Part shown: in pieces, positions 17,577-28,478 of the stretch | Position numbering within the stretch: the first letter of the stretch is position 1 | Layout: each line of letters opens with the position of its first letter | Source of the DNA: Wenzhouxiangella sp. | Lineage (GTDB): Bacteria; Pseudomonadota; Gammaproteobacteria; Xanthomonadales; Wenzhouxiangellaceae | Reading direction: 5' to 3' | NCBI GenBank assembly: GCA_007694885.1 | Contig: REEW01000155.1 | Coordinates: forward strand, 1 to 39,982 | Length of the DNA stretch: 39,982 nt | The notes under the pieces: model-generated | What the model saw: the letters and a program-made list of their open reading frames with translations, nothing else | What the model was told of the DNA's origin: nothing | Databases searched by the model: none | Translations under genes and position numbers: made by a program

Positions 17577-18482
17577 CTAGCCGGTGCCCCGGGTGCGGGT
17601 CCTGTCCTTCTGGGCGTTCTTTTCCAGAAAGCCGACGATCATTCCGGCGACGTCCTTGCCGGTGGAGGTTTCGATGCCTTCCAGGCCGGGTGAGGAGTTG
17701 ACTTCCATCACGACCGGGCCGTGATTGGCGCGCAGCAGGTCGACGCCGGCCACGTTCAGGCCCATGATTTTTGCCGAGCGGACCGCGACCGAGCGCTCTT
17801 GCGGGGTGATCTTGACCAGGGTTGCCGAGCCGCCGCGGTGCAGGTTCGAGCGGAATTCGCCCGGCTTGGCCTGGCGCTTGATCGCGGCCACGACCTTGTC
17901 GCCGACAACAAAACAGCGGATGTCGGCGCCGCCGGCTTCCTTGATGTACTCCTGGACCATGATCGATACGTTCAGGCCCATGAAGGCTTCGAGCACGCTC
18001 TCGGCCGCCTTGCGCGTTTCGCACAATACGACCCCGATGCCCTGGGTACCCTCGAGCAGCTTGACCACCAGCGGCGCGCCACCGACCATTTCGATCAGAT
18101 CACCGATGTCGCCGAGCTGGCGGGCAAAGCCGGTGACCGGCAGGCCGATGCCGCGCCGGGACAGAAGCTGCAGCGATCGGAACTTGTCGCGCGATCGGGT
18201 CACGGCCACCGACTCGTTGAGCGGGAAGGTGCCCATCATCTCGAACTGGCGCAGCACGGCGGTGCCGTAGAAGGTGATCGAGGCGCCGATGCGCGGGATG
18301 ACGGCGTCGAAGGGTTCGAGCTGCTTGCCGCGGTAATGAATGGTGGGGCGATGCGAGGCGATGTTCATATAGCAGCCCAGGGTATCGACCACATGGGCTT
18401 CGTGACCGCGTTCCTGGGCTGCCTCGATCAGTCGGCGCGTCGAATACAGTTTGCGATTACGGGACAGGATGGCAATGCGCAT
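17577..18482 (-). CDS. rimK: RimK-family ATP-grasp alpha-L-glutamate ligase
   Basis: [74 protein letters not shown] at 18482 within the longer ORF. Confidence 0.93.
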   Translation of the reverse strand: MRIAILSRNRKLYSTRRLIEAAQERGHEAHVVDTLGCYMNIASHRPTIHYRGKQLEPFDAVIPRIGASITFYGTAVLRQFEMMGTFPLNESVAVTRSRDKFRSLQLLSRRGIGLPVTGFARQLGDIGDLIEMVGGAPLVVKLLEGTQGIGVVLCETRKAAESVLEAFMGLNVSIMVQEYIKEAGGADIRCFVVGDKVVAAIKRQAKPGEFRSNLHRGGSATLVKITPQERSVAVRSAKIMGLNVAGVDLLRANHGPVVMEVNSSPGLEGIETSTGKDVAGMIVGFLEKNAQKDRTRTRGTG

Positions 18483-18508
18483 GGTCTTGAGTCCTTGGGG
18501 ATTGGCGA

Positions 18509-18976
18509 TCAAACAGTGGCATCGAGGCGCGGCTTCCCCTGCAGGAAGGTCCGGGCCGGGTACACCAGAGCGTGGTTTTCCATCGCCTTGCGTCCGAGCA
18601 GCATGCGGTAGCGCATCTTGTCCCGATCGGTCAGGGTGACGTCCACCATCCAGCTCAGGTGGCCAATGATGAGCGGTGTGCGGATGGTGACGCGCTGCTC
18701 GGCTTCTCCGGAGGTGGAGCGCACGCTGCGCAGGGTTTTCAGGCGAGCCTCGCAGACTTTTTCGCTGCGGGCTTCGGGATGGCCGAGGTGGACCAGGAAG
18801 CGCACCCACTCCAGTCCATCGCGTGTGAAGGTCTCGATCGAGCTGGCATGCAGCGCGCACGACTTGGCCCCGGTGTCGACCCGCGCCCGCAGCCGCTCGA
18901 TGCCAAGTTCCGGCAGCGCGATCCACTCGCAGGCGCCGATGATCATGCTCGGCGCGATATGCGGTCTTGGCGTCAT
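18509..18976 (-). CDS. RimK-associated retropepsin-like protease (RimB / PF05618 'Zn_protease' family)
   Basis: [35 protein letters not shown] (DTGAKS motif), [24 protein letters not shown]. Starts at ATG 18976, overlapping the E2 gene stop. Confidence 0.85.
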   Translation of the reverse strand: MTPRPHIAPSMIIGACEWIALPELGIERLRARVDTGAKSCALHASSIETFTRDGLEWVRFLVHLGHPEARSEKVCEARLKTLRSVRSTSGEAEQRVTIRTPLIIGHLSWMVDVTLTDRDKMRYRMLLGRKAMENHALVYPARTFLQGKPRLDATV

Positions 18977-20289
18977 TCGGGAAGCGCCAGGTCGTCGAGC
19001 ATGGCCTTGAGAAAGCGTGCTGCCTCGCCGCCGGTGCAGGCCCGATGATCGAAGGTCAGCGACAGCGGAATCATGCGGTGAACCTCCAGTCCGCCGAGGA
19101 CCGGGACGACCTCGTGGCGCAGCGTACCGGCGGCAACAATGGCCACGCACGGCGGGGTGATGACCGGGGTCGCGTAGCGGCCCGCGAACTTGCCGAAATT
19201 CGACAGAATGATGGTGTAGTCCTTGAGATCTTCCGGCGGAATCGAGCGATTGGCCGCGTTGTCGCGCAGGCGATCGATCTCTGAACGCAACTGCTGCCGG
19301 TCGGCCTGGTTGACGTTGCGCAGTGCGGCCACGAACAGGCCATCGGCGGTATCGACCGCCATGCCGACGTGCATGTTCTTGTGGACCATGCGCACGCCGT
19401 TGTCGCCGTCGAACCACGCGTTCAGCCCCGGCTCGATGCGGGCGCCGGCCAGCAGACCGCGAATCAGCCGGGCGGTGATGTCCTCGCCCGGGCGCCATGC
19501 CTGGATGTCGGCATCGTCCATCAAGGTGGTCGGGACGATACTGCGGTGGGCCTCGCTCATGACTCGCGCCATGGTCCGACGGGTGCCGCGCACGGGTTCC
19601 CATTCACCGCTGGGCGGTGCGGTTTGCGCGCGGCTGCGCGGCTGGGGCTCGGCGCCATCGGAGCGCGGCCTGGCCGGAGACGGCGTCGGGCCCGGGACAC
19701 CCGCAGGCGCCGTGCCCGCTTCGGCCGCCTGCCGGACATCACCGGCGGTCACCACGCCCTCGGCCCCGGTGGGGTGGACTTGCGCCAGGTCGACCCGGAG
19801 CTTGCGCGCCAGGGCTCGAACCGCCGGTGTGACCTTGACCCCGCCCACCTGGGTAGCGCGTTCGCGCAGCACCTCGTTGCCGGCCCGGACGTTGCCGACA
19901 ACGGTGCCGCTGTCGCCTTCTGTCTGGCTTTCCCTGTCGGTGGCGCCGTCTACGGTTGTTGGCTCGATTTCGGTCGAGCCCTCGCCATCGGCGGGGCCGG
20001 AAGCGGATTCGGGTTCGGTCGGTTCGGGCGCCGCCGGTTCGTCGTCGGCCTCGCCGGGAACCTCGAACTCGGCCAGGGGTGCGCCGGTCTTGATGACGTC
20101 ACCGGCCTGGCCGTGAAACTTGACCACCCGGCCGCTGAACGGACTGGGTACTTCGACCACGGCCTTGGCCGTTTCCATCGACACCAGCGGCTCGTCGAGG
20201 GTGACCTCGTCGCCTTCGTTGACCAGCCATTCGACGATTTCGGCGTCCGGCAAGCCCTCGCCCAGGTCGGGCAGCTTGAAAACCTTCAT
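18973..20289 (-). CDS. 2-oxo acid dehydrogenase complex, E2 dihydrolipoamide acyltransferase
   Basis: [50 protein letters not shown] lipoyl domain; peripheral subunit-binding domain [19 protein letters not shown]; catalytic [19 protein letters not shown]. Confidence 0.93.
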   Translation of the reverse strand: MKVFKLPDLGEGLPDAEIVEWLVNEGDEVTLDEPLVSMETAKAVVEVPSPFSGRVVKFHGQAGDVIKTGAPLAEFEVPGEADDEPAAPEPTEPESASGPADGEGSTEIEPTTVDGATDRESQTEGDSGTVVGNVRAGNEVLRERATQVGGVKVTPAVRALARKLRVDLAQVHPTGAEGVVTAGDVRQAAEAGTAPAGVPGPTPSPARPRSDGAEPQPRSRAQTAPPSGEWEPVRGTRRTMARVMSEAHRSIVPTTLMDDADIQAWRPGEDITARLIRGLLAGARIEPGLNAWFDGDNGVRMVHKNMHVGMAVDTADGLFVAALRNVNQADRQQLRSEIDRLRDNAANRSIPPEDLKDYTIILSNFGKFAGRYATPVITPPCVAIVAAGTLRHEVVPVLGGLEVHRMIPLSLTFDHRACTGGEAARFLKAMLDDLALPE

Positions 20290-21266
20290 GAGACCTCCAG
20301 AACCTGGCTGGCCGCATCGAGTATGCGGCGCACGCTGGGCATGTATTTCAGTTCGTTGCGGTACAGGGGCATGACCGTATCGTACCCGCAGACCCGCTTG
20401 ACCGGTGCCAGCAGGCTCCAGATGCCGGCGTCGGCCAGGCCGGCGGCGATCTCGCTGGCCAGGCCACAGTGGCGCGGCGCTTCCTGGACGATCACGCAGC
20501 GGCCGGTGCGTGACACCGACTCGATGATGGTTTCCATGTCCAGCGGGCTGACCGTGGCCACGTCAATGACTTCGGTCGACACCCCTTCTTTTTCCAGCGC
20601 ATCGGCAGCCTCCAGGGTTTCCTTGATCATCGCTCCCCAGGTCACCAGGGTGAGGTCGCTGCCGTCGCGCAGGGTGAAACAGACATCCAGCGGGAGTTCT
20701 TCGCCGTCGTCTTCAACCTCCTCGCGCTGCCAGCGATAGATCCGCTTGGGCTCCATGAAGACGACCGGATCCGGGTCGCGAATGGCGGCCAGCAGGAGAC
20801 CATAAGCACGCGACGGCGACGAGGGGATGACCACGCGAATGCCGGGCATGTGGGCAAACAGCGCTTCCGGACTTTCGGAGTGGTGTTCCGGGGCATGAAT
20901 GCCGCCGCCGGAGGGGAAGCGCAGGACCATCGGGCACGACAGCCGTCCGCGCGTGCGATTGCGCATGCGCCCGGCGTGGCACATGATCTGATCGACCATG
21001 GGCATGGTGAACCCGCAGAACTGGGCCTCGGCGACCGGCTTCATGCCCTGGGCGGCAAGCCCGACGCTCATGCCCGCGATCATGACTTCGGCCAGCGGCG
21101 TGTCGAGAACACGCTCGTCCCCGAAGCGCGCCTGCAGTCCGGCGGTGGCCCGGAAAACGCCACCGTTCACGCCGACGTCCTCGCCCAGGATAATCACGGA
21201 TGCATCTTCCTCCATGGCCCGGGCCAGGGCCATCGTCACGCCTTCGATCAGGGTGATTTCAGCCAT
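20286..21266 (-). CDS. 2-oxo acid dehydrogenase E1 component, beta subunit
   Basis: [49 protein letters not shown]; start ATG at 21266. Confidence 0.93.
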   Translation of the reverse strand: MAEITLIEGVTMALARAMEEDASVIILGEDVGVNGGVFRATAGLQARFGDERVLDTPLAEVMIAGMSVGLAAQGMKPVAEAQFCGFTMPMVDQIMCHAGRMRNRTRGRLSCPMVLRFPSGGGIHAPEHHSESPEALFAHMPGIRVVIPSSPSRAYGLLLAAIRDPDPVVFMEPKRIYRWQREEVEDDGEELPLDVCFTLRDGSDLTLVTWGAMIKETLEAADALEKEGVSTEVIDVATVSPLDMETIIESVSRTGRCVIVQEAPRHCGLASEIAAGLADAGIWSLLAPVKRVCGYDTVMPLYRNELKYMPSVRRILDAASQVLEVS

Positions 21267-22366
21267 CAGTGATGTCCTCCATCTTCCGGAAAGCGCTCGG
21301 CGCAGGCGCGCTGTTCGACCAGGTCGTGGGGCAGTTCGGCGAACATGTAGTCGAACATCGCCGTGACCGGCTGGGGGTCGTTGGTGACGGTGTCGAGGTA
21401 GTCGTCGGCCGCTTTCTGCACTTTCCTGGCGCACTCTTCGAGCAGGGCCTGTTCGCGCTCCTCGTCCCAGGCACCCTGGTCTGTCAGGTAGCTTCTCAGG
21501 CGGGCGATCGGTTCCTTGCGCCAGGCGTCCTCGACTTCGTCATTGGGCCGGTAGCGCCGGGCATCGTCGGCGGTGGTGTGGTCGCTGATTCGATAGGTCA
21601 TCAGTTCGATGACGAAACTGCCGTGGCCTTCACGCGCAGCGGCAATGGCCTTTTCCATCGCCCACAGGCTGGCGATCAGGTCGTTGCCGTCGACCTGGAT
21701 GCTCGGCAGGCCCCCGGCAATGCCCTTCTGGGCCAGGGTTGCGGCGCTGTTTTGCTTGGAGCGCGGCACCGAGATCGCCCACTGGTTGTTGACGATGACC
21801 AGGACCAGCGGCAGTTTCCAGGCACTGCCGGCGTTGATTGCTTCGAGAAAATCGCCCTTGGACGAGCCGCCGTCGCCGACCACGGACACGGCCACCCGTT
21901 TTTCGCCGCGCAGCTTGTAGGCCAGGGCCGCACCGGCCGCGTGCAGGCACTGGGTGGCGATCGGAACCGACCAGGCGAAATCGTGCGGCGCGCCGGCGTA
22001 GTCGCTGCCGCGCTCGTCACCGCCCCAATACAGCAGAACGTCGGTCATCTTCACGCCGCGGCAGAACTGGACCCCGTATTCCCGGTACATCGGGGCAAAG
22101 CAGTCTTGCGGCTGCATGGCCGAGCCGATCGCCACATGAGCGGCTTCATGGCCCAGGCAGGAGGCATAGGTTCCAAGCTTGCCGGTGCGCTGCAGGGCGA
22201 CGGCTTTCTTGTCGAATACGCGGGTCAGCACCATGCGACGGTAGAGCTCGGTCAGGCGGCTGAAGTCCTTCGCCAGCGGCGGGGCTTTGTGCTCGTCGAT
22301 CAGCTTTCCGTCCGGGTCGAGAAACTGGAAGTAGTCGACCTTGAAGGCAGCGACGGTTCGCGCCAT
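21266..22366 (-). CDS. 2-oxo acid dehydrogenase E1 component, alpha subunit
   Basis: [31 protein letters not shown] motif [40 protein letters not shown]. Confidence 0.93.
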   Translation of the reverse strand: MARTVAAFKVDYFQFLDPDGKLIDEHKAPPLAKDFSRLTELYRRMVLTRVFDKKAVALQRTGKLGTYASCLGHEAAHVAIGSAMQPQDCFAPMYREYGVQFCRGVKMTDVLLYWGGDERGSDYAGAPHDFAWSVPIATQCLHAAGAALAYKLRGEKRVAVSVVGDGGSSKGDFLEAINAGSAWKLPLVLVIVNNQWAISVPRSKQNSAATLAQKGIAGGLPSIQVDGNDLIASLWAMEKAIAAAREGHGSFVIELMTYRISDHTTADDARRYRPNDEVEDAWRKEPIARLRSYLTDQGAWDEEREQALLEECARKVQKAADDYLDTVTNDPQPVTAMFDYMFAELPHDLVEQRACAERFPEDGGHH

Positions 22367-22497
22367 GGGACACCTCGTTGCGTTGTTGTAGTGTGTGTGT
22401 AGGGCCGACCCCCCGAATCACAGCCGGCGACCGGCAATTATACCCGTCGTCTCGGCCGGCGGTACACTCGCAGGCTGATCGTTCCACACCGCAAGCC

Positions 22498-23346
22498 ATG
22501 AGTAAAGACAGCAACGAGCGCGAACTCGAACCCGGCATTCGCCTGGATCTGCGCGATCGCCAGGATTACCGCGGCTACCTCGGGCTGGACCGGATCCTGA
22601 ACGCCCAGCGGCCGCTGAGCGACCCGCCGCATCACGACGAAATGCTGTTCATCATCCAGCATCAGACCTCCGAGCTGTGGTTCAAGCTCATCATTCACGA
22701 ACTGCAGGCGGCGATGCGCCACCTGGCCGCAGACGATCCGGACCCGTGCATGAAGATCCTCGCCCGGGTCAAGCAGATCCAGCAGCAGTTGTTTTCGCAA
22801 TGGGCGGTACTGGAGACGCTGACGCCCAGCGAGTACGTGCAGTTTCGCGATGTGCTCGGTGATGCTTCCGGTTTCCAGTCGTTCCAGTATCGCCTGGTCG
22901 AGTTTCTGCTCGGCAACAAGAACGCCGCCGTGGTCGCCTTGTTCGACCATGACCGCAACGCCCGCAATCGGCTGGCGGTTGCCCTGGAAAGTCCCTCGCT
23001 CTACGATGAGTTCCTGCGCTTCCTGGCCCGCGCCGGCCACCCGGTGCCGGCGCGTCTGGTCGAGCGTGACTGGACCCGGGCGCATCGGCGCGACGCCGAA
23101 CTGGTCGATGTGTTTCTGGCCATTTATCAAGACCCCGGGCGCCATTGGGCCGCCTACGCGCTGTGTGAGCGCCTGGTTGATGTCGAGGAGTCGTTCCAGC
23201 TGTGGCGCTTTCGCCATCTGAAGACGGTCGAGCGGATCATCGGCTTCAAGCGCGGCAGCGGAGGTTCCAGCGGGGCCCGGTTCCTTGAGCAGGCCCTGCA
23301 GCTGACCTTTTTCCCGGAGTTGATGGACGTGCGCACCGTCTTGTAA
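22498..23346 (+). CDS. kynA: Tryptophan 2,3-dioxygenase
   Basis: [41 protein letters not shown]...[25 protein letters not shown]; start ATG at 22498. Confidence 0.95.
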   Translation: MSKDSNERELEPGIRLDLRDRQDYRGYLGLDRILNAQRPLSDPPHHDEMLFIIQHQTSELWFKLIIHELQAAMRHLAADDPDPCMKILARVKQIQQQLFSQWAVLETLTPSEYVQFRDVLGDASGFQSFQYRLVEFLLGNKNAAVVALFDHDRNARNRLAVALESPSLYDEFLRFLARAGHPVPARLVERDWTRAHRRDAELVDVFLAIYQDPGRHWAAYALCERLVDVEESFQLWRFRHLKTVERIIGFKRGSGGSSGARFLEQALQLTFFPELMDVRTVL

Positions 23347-23447
23347 AGACGTGCCGTTTGGCCGGATCACCCAGCCCGGAACCATTCGGCAGTGTTTCTG
23401 GTTTGTGCCATAATCGGAACCTCAAAAAAACAAACCGGGGTTACGTT

Positions 23448-26312
23448 ATGAGGAGTATTTCCATTCTGGCTGCGAGCTTGCTGGCCGCGGCATCCATCGG
23501 CGCCCAGACGGTCGACGTGCCGGCCATCCAGGGCGATGTCACCGTTTTCACCGACGCCGAAGGGATTCCGACCATCGTCGGGGAGACCGAGACCGACGTG
23601 TCGTTTGTCCAGGGCTACCTGCATGCCCAGGACCGCATGTTCCAGATGGATTTTCTGCGTCGGGTGGCATCGGGAACCCTGGGCGAACTGGTCGGCGCGC
23701 CGGCCCTGGGCAGCGACGTGCAGCTGCGAACCCTCGGCCTGCGCAGAGCGGCCTGGGCCACCTTTGCCGGACTCGATGCAGCCGAACTCGGCTGGCTCAA
23801 GGCCTACGCCGACGGGGTCAACCACTGGCTGGCCACCAACCCGCTGCCGCCCGAGTACGGCGCGCTGGAACTGGCCCGGGCCGAGCCCTGGAGCTCGGTC
23901 GATTCGCTGGTGATCGGCAAGCTTCTGGCCTTCCAGCTGTCGTTTGATCAAAGCCTGTCGGCGATCGGCAACACGGTGCGTATCGGCACCTACCAGGCCG
24001 TGGGTGACGCGGTCGGTTTCGACGGCACGGCCCTGTTTCTGCAGGATCTGAACCCGACCATTCCGGTCGACGGCCGGGTCTCCATTCCCGATTTCTTCGA
24101 TCGCATCGGCATCATCGTACCCGGCGCCGAACAGACCCCGGGCAAGGAAGGCGGAGAGCTTCGCCTGGCTGCGATTGACGGCGACCAGGGAGCAGTCGAC
24201 GACATGGCCAGGATCGATCCGCAGCTGGTCGAACTCGGCCAACGCTACATGGAGCGGGTGCAGGATCTGCCCTTCCTGGGCCAGAACATGGATCTGGGCA
24301 GCAACTGGTGGGCCGTGTCCGGCGAACACACCGACAGCGGCTACCCGCTGTTTGCCAACGATCCCCACCTGGGTCTGACCATGCCGCCGATTTTCATGAG
24401 TGAAAACCTGGTGATCCGGGATGAGGACGTGGCCGTCAGCGGCGTCGTATTCCCCGGTACCCCGGTCACCGCCCAGGCCTGTACCTCCTACCTGTGCTGG
24501 GGCTCGACGGTCAACCGCCTGGACGTCACCGACGTGTTCCAGGATCCGATTCTGGTCAACAACTTCGGGCTGCCCACCCACACCGTCCACAACGGGGTGC
24601 CCGAGCGCATCCTGTATGTGTTTCAGTCGTTTTATCTGAACAACCCGGGTAGCGGTGAGGCCGACGACGTGGTTCGCGCCAACGTCGGTTTCGACGCCGG
24701 CGGCATCACCTTCATCGTGCCGCGCCGCAACAACGGCCCGATCCTGGAACTGATGGGCAGTTCGGCCCTGACCGTGCAATACACCGGCTGGGGACCGACC
24801 TTCGAGTTGTCGGCCTTTCGCTCCTGGGCCCGCGCCCGCAGTGTCGAGGAGTTCGAGGCGGGTTTGAGCGATTTCGCCTTTGGCTCGCAGAACTTCCTGT
24901 ACGCCGACATCGAAGGCAACATCGCCTATTTCATCGGCGGGGAAATGCCGTTACGGGCCGACCTGCAGAACCAGATGACCGCCGACGGCGGCCGTCCGCC
25001 CTGGTTTATCCGCGACGGCAGCGGTGAGTTCAACCACGAATGGCTGATCGACCCCGACCCGCAGCCAGGCCAGGCCACGCCCTACGCCCTGATCCCGCGC
25101 GAAGAAATGCCGCAGATCGTCAATCCACCCTGGGGCTACATCGCCAACGCCAACAACGACCCGGTCGGGACCACTCTCGACGGCAATCCCCTGAGTCAGC
25201 TTCGTCCGGGTGGCAACGGCATTTACTACCTCAATACCAACTATGCCGATCTGCGCATGGGCCGGGTCGATCGCGAGCTGCAGGATCTGGTTGCCCGCGG
25301 CAACGTCACCATCGACGACATGAAGGCCCTGCAGGCCAACAACCGCCTGCTCGATGCCGAGTTGCTGCTGCCGTTCCTGCTCCAGGCCTTTGAAAATGCC
25401 ACGGCCGACGACGCGGCCCCACCGCTGGCGGCGATCGCCGGCGACGAGCGCGTGCAGGAGGCCATGGCTCGCCTGGCCGGCTGGGACTTTTCGACCCCGA
25501 CCGGTATCCCGGGAGGCTTTGATCCCGGCGGCGATCCGACCGGCAACAGCGTACCCACCGACGAGCAGATCGCCCACAGCATCTCGGCAACCATCTACAG
25601 CGTGTGGCGCGGTGAGGCGATTGCCAACACCATTGACGCAACGCTGAGTGCCGTTGGCCTTGGCGATCAGCTGCCGGGCAGCAAGCTGGCCTGGCGATCG
25701 CTGGTCAATCAGCTGCGTCTGTTCCCGCTGACCCAGGGACAGGCCGCCTCCGGACTGACCTACTTCAACGTCCCGGCAGCCCCCGAGCTGGCCCCGGCCG
25801 ATGCGCGCGATGCGGTGCTGCTGGCATCGCTGCAGAACGCCCTGGATCGCCTGGCCGGCGAGCCCTTCGCCAACGCCTTCGGTTATTCCGAAGACCAGAA
25901 CGACTACCGCTGGGGGCGTCTGCATCGGGTGGTGTTCGACCATCCGCTCAATACCGCGCCGTTCAACGTGCCTTCGGCCGGCGGCTTTGCCGACGTCGAC
26001 GACAACCTGCCGGGGATCGCCCGGGCCGGCGGCTTCGAGGCGGTCGACGCGTCCAGCCACAACGCGCGTTCGCGTTCCGAAGGCGGCTACATGTTCGGCT
26101 CCGGTGCGGCCCGACGAAACGTGGCGGTCGTGACGCCGGAAGGCCCGCAGGCCGAGGAAATCACTCCCGGTGGTCGCAGCGGCGTTTTCTTGAGCCCCTT
26201 CTACACCAATCAGCTGCGTCGCTGGCTGGTCAATGACTACCTGCCGCTGACCATCGGTGAAGATGACGCCGGCCAGGGTGCGGTCCAGGTCAAGACCTTT
26301 CAGCGCCAGTGA
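23448..26312 (+). CDS. Secreted penicillin acylase family (Ntn hydrolase, S45) protein
   Basis: Signal peptide MRSISILAASLLAAASIGAQ; QGYLHAQDRMFQMDFLRRVASG; autocleavage/nucleophile motif DLGSNWWAVSGEHTDSGYPLFANDPHLGL. Confidence 0.93.
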   Translation: MRSISILAASLLAAASIGAQTVDVPAIQGDVTVFTDAEGIPTIVGETETDVSFVQGYLHAQDRMFQMDFLRRVASGTLGELVGAPALGSDVQLRTLGLRRAAWATFAGLDAAELGWLKAYADGVNHWLATNPLPPEYGALELARAEPWSSVDSLVIGKLLAFQLSFDQSLSAIGNTVRIGTYQAVGDAVGFDGTALFLQDLNPTIPVDGRVSIPDFFDRIGIIVPGAEQTPGKEGGELRLAAIDGDQGAVDDMARIDPQLVELGQRYMERVQDLPFLGQNMDLGSNWWAVSGEHTDSGYPLFANDPHLGLTMPPIFMSENLVIRDEDVAVSGVVFPGTPVTAQACTSYLCWGSTVNRLDVTDVFQDPILVNNFGLPTHTVHNGVPERILYVFQSFYLNNPGSGEADDVVRANVGFDAGGITFIVPRRNNGPILELMGSSALTVQYTGWGPTFELSAFRSWARARSVEEFEAGLSDFAFGSQNFLYADIEGNIAYFIGGEMPLRADLQNQMTADGGRPPWFIRDGSGEFNHEWLIDPDPQPGQATPYALIPREEMPQIVNPPWGYIANANNDPVGTTLDGNPLSQLRPGGNGIYYLNTNYADLRMGRVDRELQDLVARGNVTIDDMKALQANNRLLDAELLLPFLLQAFENATADDAAPPLAAIAGDERVQEAMARLAGWDFSTPTGIPGGFDPGGDPTGNSVPTDEQIAHSISATIYSVWRGEAIANTIDATLSAVGLGDQLPGSKLAWRSLVNQLRLFPLTQGQAASGLTYFNVPAAPELAPADARDAVLLASLQNALDRLAGEPFANAFGYSEDQNDYRWGRLHRVVFDHPLNTAPFNVPSAGGFADVDDNLPGIARAGGFEAVDASSHNARSRSEGGYMFGSGAARRNVAVVTPEGPQAEEITPGGRSGVFLSPFYTNQLRRWLVNDYLPLTIGEDDAGQGAVQVKTFQRQ

Positions 26313-26340
26313 TGAAAACCGGCGATAGCCGGCTCGATGC

Positions 26341-26369
26341 AAGCGCCCGCCTCGTGCGGGCGCTTTTTC
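26341..26369 (+). terminator. Intrinsic terminator after the penicillin acylase gene
   Basis: AAGCGCCCGC-CTCGT-GCGGGCGCTT followed by TTTT. Confidence 0.85.
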
Positions 26370-26420
26370 TTGAATCCGGCGGCGCGCGCAGCCATGAAGA
26401 AAAGTCACTGAACCGAACGG

Positions 26421-26888
26421 ATGTCTGAAACCACCATGCTTGATTTGCTCGATCGCTTCGCCCTGGCCCATACCCAGGTCACGCGCCTGACCGCCGATCT
26501 GAAAGAAATCGTAGCCGCCGACCAGCCGTTCCGGGCCAAGGTCGAGCTCAAGCTCACCCCGCGGGAAATGCCGACCGACCAGGGCGTGACCCAGTACCAG
26601 GTGACCGCCCGCATGCTGTGCCGCGGCTCTCGCGAGTCGGACGATCCGGAAAAGCCGCTGTTCGAGGTCGAGCTGATCATGCAGACGGTCTACCGACAGT
26701 ACCAGGGTGCGCCGATGAGCTTCGAGGAGTTTTCGGCCTCGCACGGCAGCCTCACCCGTCAGCTGTATCCGCTGATCCATCACCAGCTGCAGCCGGTGTT
26801 CAAGCAGTTCGGGCTGGACCAGGTCAAACTCCCCTACGATCTGGTCAAGACCCAGGAACAAAGCGGTGAGGGTCGCCAGTTGCATTGA
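26421..26888 (+). CDS. Hypothetical protein, possible SecB-like fold
   Basis: 155 aa, complete ORF. C-terminal YRQYQGAPMSFEEFSASHGSLTRQLYPLIHHQLQPVFKQFGLDQVKLPYDL resembles the SecB-fold pattern by eye only. Confidence 0.5.
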   Translation: MSETTMLDLLDRFALAHTQVTRLTADLKEIVAADQPFRAKVELKLTPREMPTDQGVTQYQVTARMLCRGSRESDDPEKPLFEVELIMQTVYRQYQGAPMSFEEFSASHGSLTRQLYPLIHHQLQPVFKQFGLDQVKLPYDLVKTQEQSGEGRQLH

Positions 26889-26976
26889 ACCGTGGGGTCG
26901 TCGGGGTGGATTGACCCCTTGTCCGGGGCGTGAAAGAATCAGGCGCTTGCGAAGAACAACAACGAGGAATCATGCC

Positions 26977-28452
26977 GTGAGTACCGCTCGCAAGGAACCG
27001 ATTGCCAAGGTCGACACGGCCTGGCTGCGCATGGAGCAGCCGACCAATCTGATGATGATCACCGGCGTGATCGAGTTCGCCGAAGCCGTTGATTTCGAGC
27101 ATTTTCGCCAGATCATCGCCAATCGCTTTCTGGCCTTTCCCCGGTTTCGCCAGAAAGCGGTGGATCATCCGCGCGGCTGCTGGTGGGAGGAGGATGATCA
27201 GTTCGAGCTGAGCAGCCACATTCGTCGTACCGCCCTGCCTGGCGACGCCGGCAAGGCGGAACTGGAGGAGTTGGTCTCCGAACTGGCCTCGACGCCGCTC
27301 GACAAGACCAAGCCGCTGTGGCAGTTCCACTTTGTCGAAAACTACGTCAACGGCCCGGTCGCGATCAGTCGCATTCATCACTGTTACGCCGACGGCATCG
27401 CCCTGGTTCAGGTCATGCTGTCGCTGACCGAACCCTCGGCGGAGGCCTCCAACCGACTGGTCGAGCAGGAGGCCTGGAAGCAGAAACGGGCGGCCGAATC
27501 CAATATTTTCAATCGACTGACCGCGCCGGCACGCGAAAGCGCCGGCATGATTCAGGGCGTGACCCAGAAAGTCGTCGACGAGGCGGTCGATCTGCTGCGC
27601 GAGCCGCACAAGGCGGCAGAGTATTTGTACGGCGCCGGCGAGATCGTCGGCGAACTCGCCACCGCCCTGCTGCTCGACGATGACCCCCCGTCACGTTTCA
27701 ATGGCGAACTCGGCGTGCGCAAGCGTGTTTCCTGGGCACCGCCGGTCCCCCTTGAGGAAGTCAAGGCGGTCGGCCATGCCCTCGGCGCGACGGTCAACGA
27801 CGTTCTGATCTCGGTGATGACCGGCGCGCTCCACAGGTACCTGGTTTTGCAGGGCGACGACCCCGAGTCGCTGAGCATGCGGGCCACGGTGCCGGTCAAC
27901 CTGAGGCCGCTGGAGCATGCCCGCGACCTCGGCAACCACTTCGGCCTGGTCTTTCTTGACCTGCCGGTTGCCGAGACCAATCCGCTGGCGCGTCTGTACC
28001 AGGTCTCGGAGTTCATGGACAAGATCAAGAAATCCAAGCAGGCGGTGATGTCGCTCGGTCTGCTGGCCGTGCTCGGCATGGGGCCGGCGGCCCTGCAGCG
28101 TCCGGCCCTGGAATTGTTCAGCCGCAAGGCCAGCACGGTGCTGACCAACGTGCCGGGGCCGGCCCATCCGCTCTACATGGCCGGAGCGCCGATCCGGGAA
28201 ATGATGTTCTGGGTCCCGCAGACCGGCTCGATCGGCATGGGCATCAGCATCATCAGCTACCAGGGCAAGGTCTTCTGCGGCTTGATCACCGACAACAAGC
28301 TGGTTCCTGACCCGCACACCGTGATCGGCCTGTTCGTCGAGGAGTTCGAGAACCTGCTGCACCTGACCATGCTGATCGGCCCCCGGGTCGGAAAAGTCGC
28401 TCCCGACGCAGTCGACGAGGTTCACGAGTGGATTCGCGGCGACCAGGACTAA
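26977..28452 (+). CDS. Wax ester synthase / diacylglycerol acyltransferase (WS/DGAT)
   Basis: GTG start at 26977; MSTARKEPIAKVDTAWLRMEQPTNLMMITGV; catalytic HHCYADG (HHxxxDG); VLTNVPGPAHPLYMAGAPI. Confidence 0.93.
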   Translation: MSTARKEPIAKVDTAWLRMEQPTNLMMITGVIEFAEAVDFEHFRQIIANRFLAFPRFRQKAVDHPRGCWWEEDDQFELSSHIRRTALPGDAGKAELEELVSELASTPLDKTKPLWQFHFVENYVNGPVAISRIHHCYADGIALVQVMLSLTEPSAEASNRLVEQEAWKQKRAAESNIFNRLTAPARESAGMIQGVTQKVVDEAVDLLREPHKAAEYLYGAGEIVGELATALLLDDDPPSRFNGELGVRKRVSWAPPVPLEEVKAVGHALGATVNDVLISVMTGALHRYLVLQGDDPESLSMRATVPVNLRPLEHARDLGNHFGLVFLDLPVAETNPLARLYQVSEFMDKIKKSKQAVMSLGLLAVLGMGPAALQRPALELFSRKASTVLTNVPGPAHPLYMAGAPIREMMFWVPQTGSIGMGISIISYQGKVFCGLITDNKLVPDPHTVIGLFVEEFENLLHLTMLIGPRVGKVAPDAVDEVHEWIRGDQD

Positions 28453-28478
28453 CGCCCGGCCGAGGTCGGCGGTCGGTT

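Noticed and set aside
15177-23346. Tryptophan-metabolism cluster (trpS with kynA)
   Set aside because: The genes are 6 kb apart, in separate transcription units with unrelated genes between; probably coincidental.
24951-26885. 644-aa ORF on - strand
   Set aside because: Antisense shadow of the penicillin acylase and SecB-like genes.
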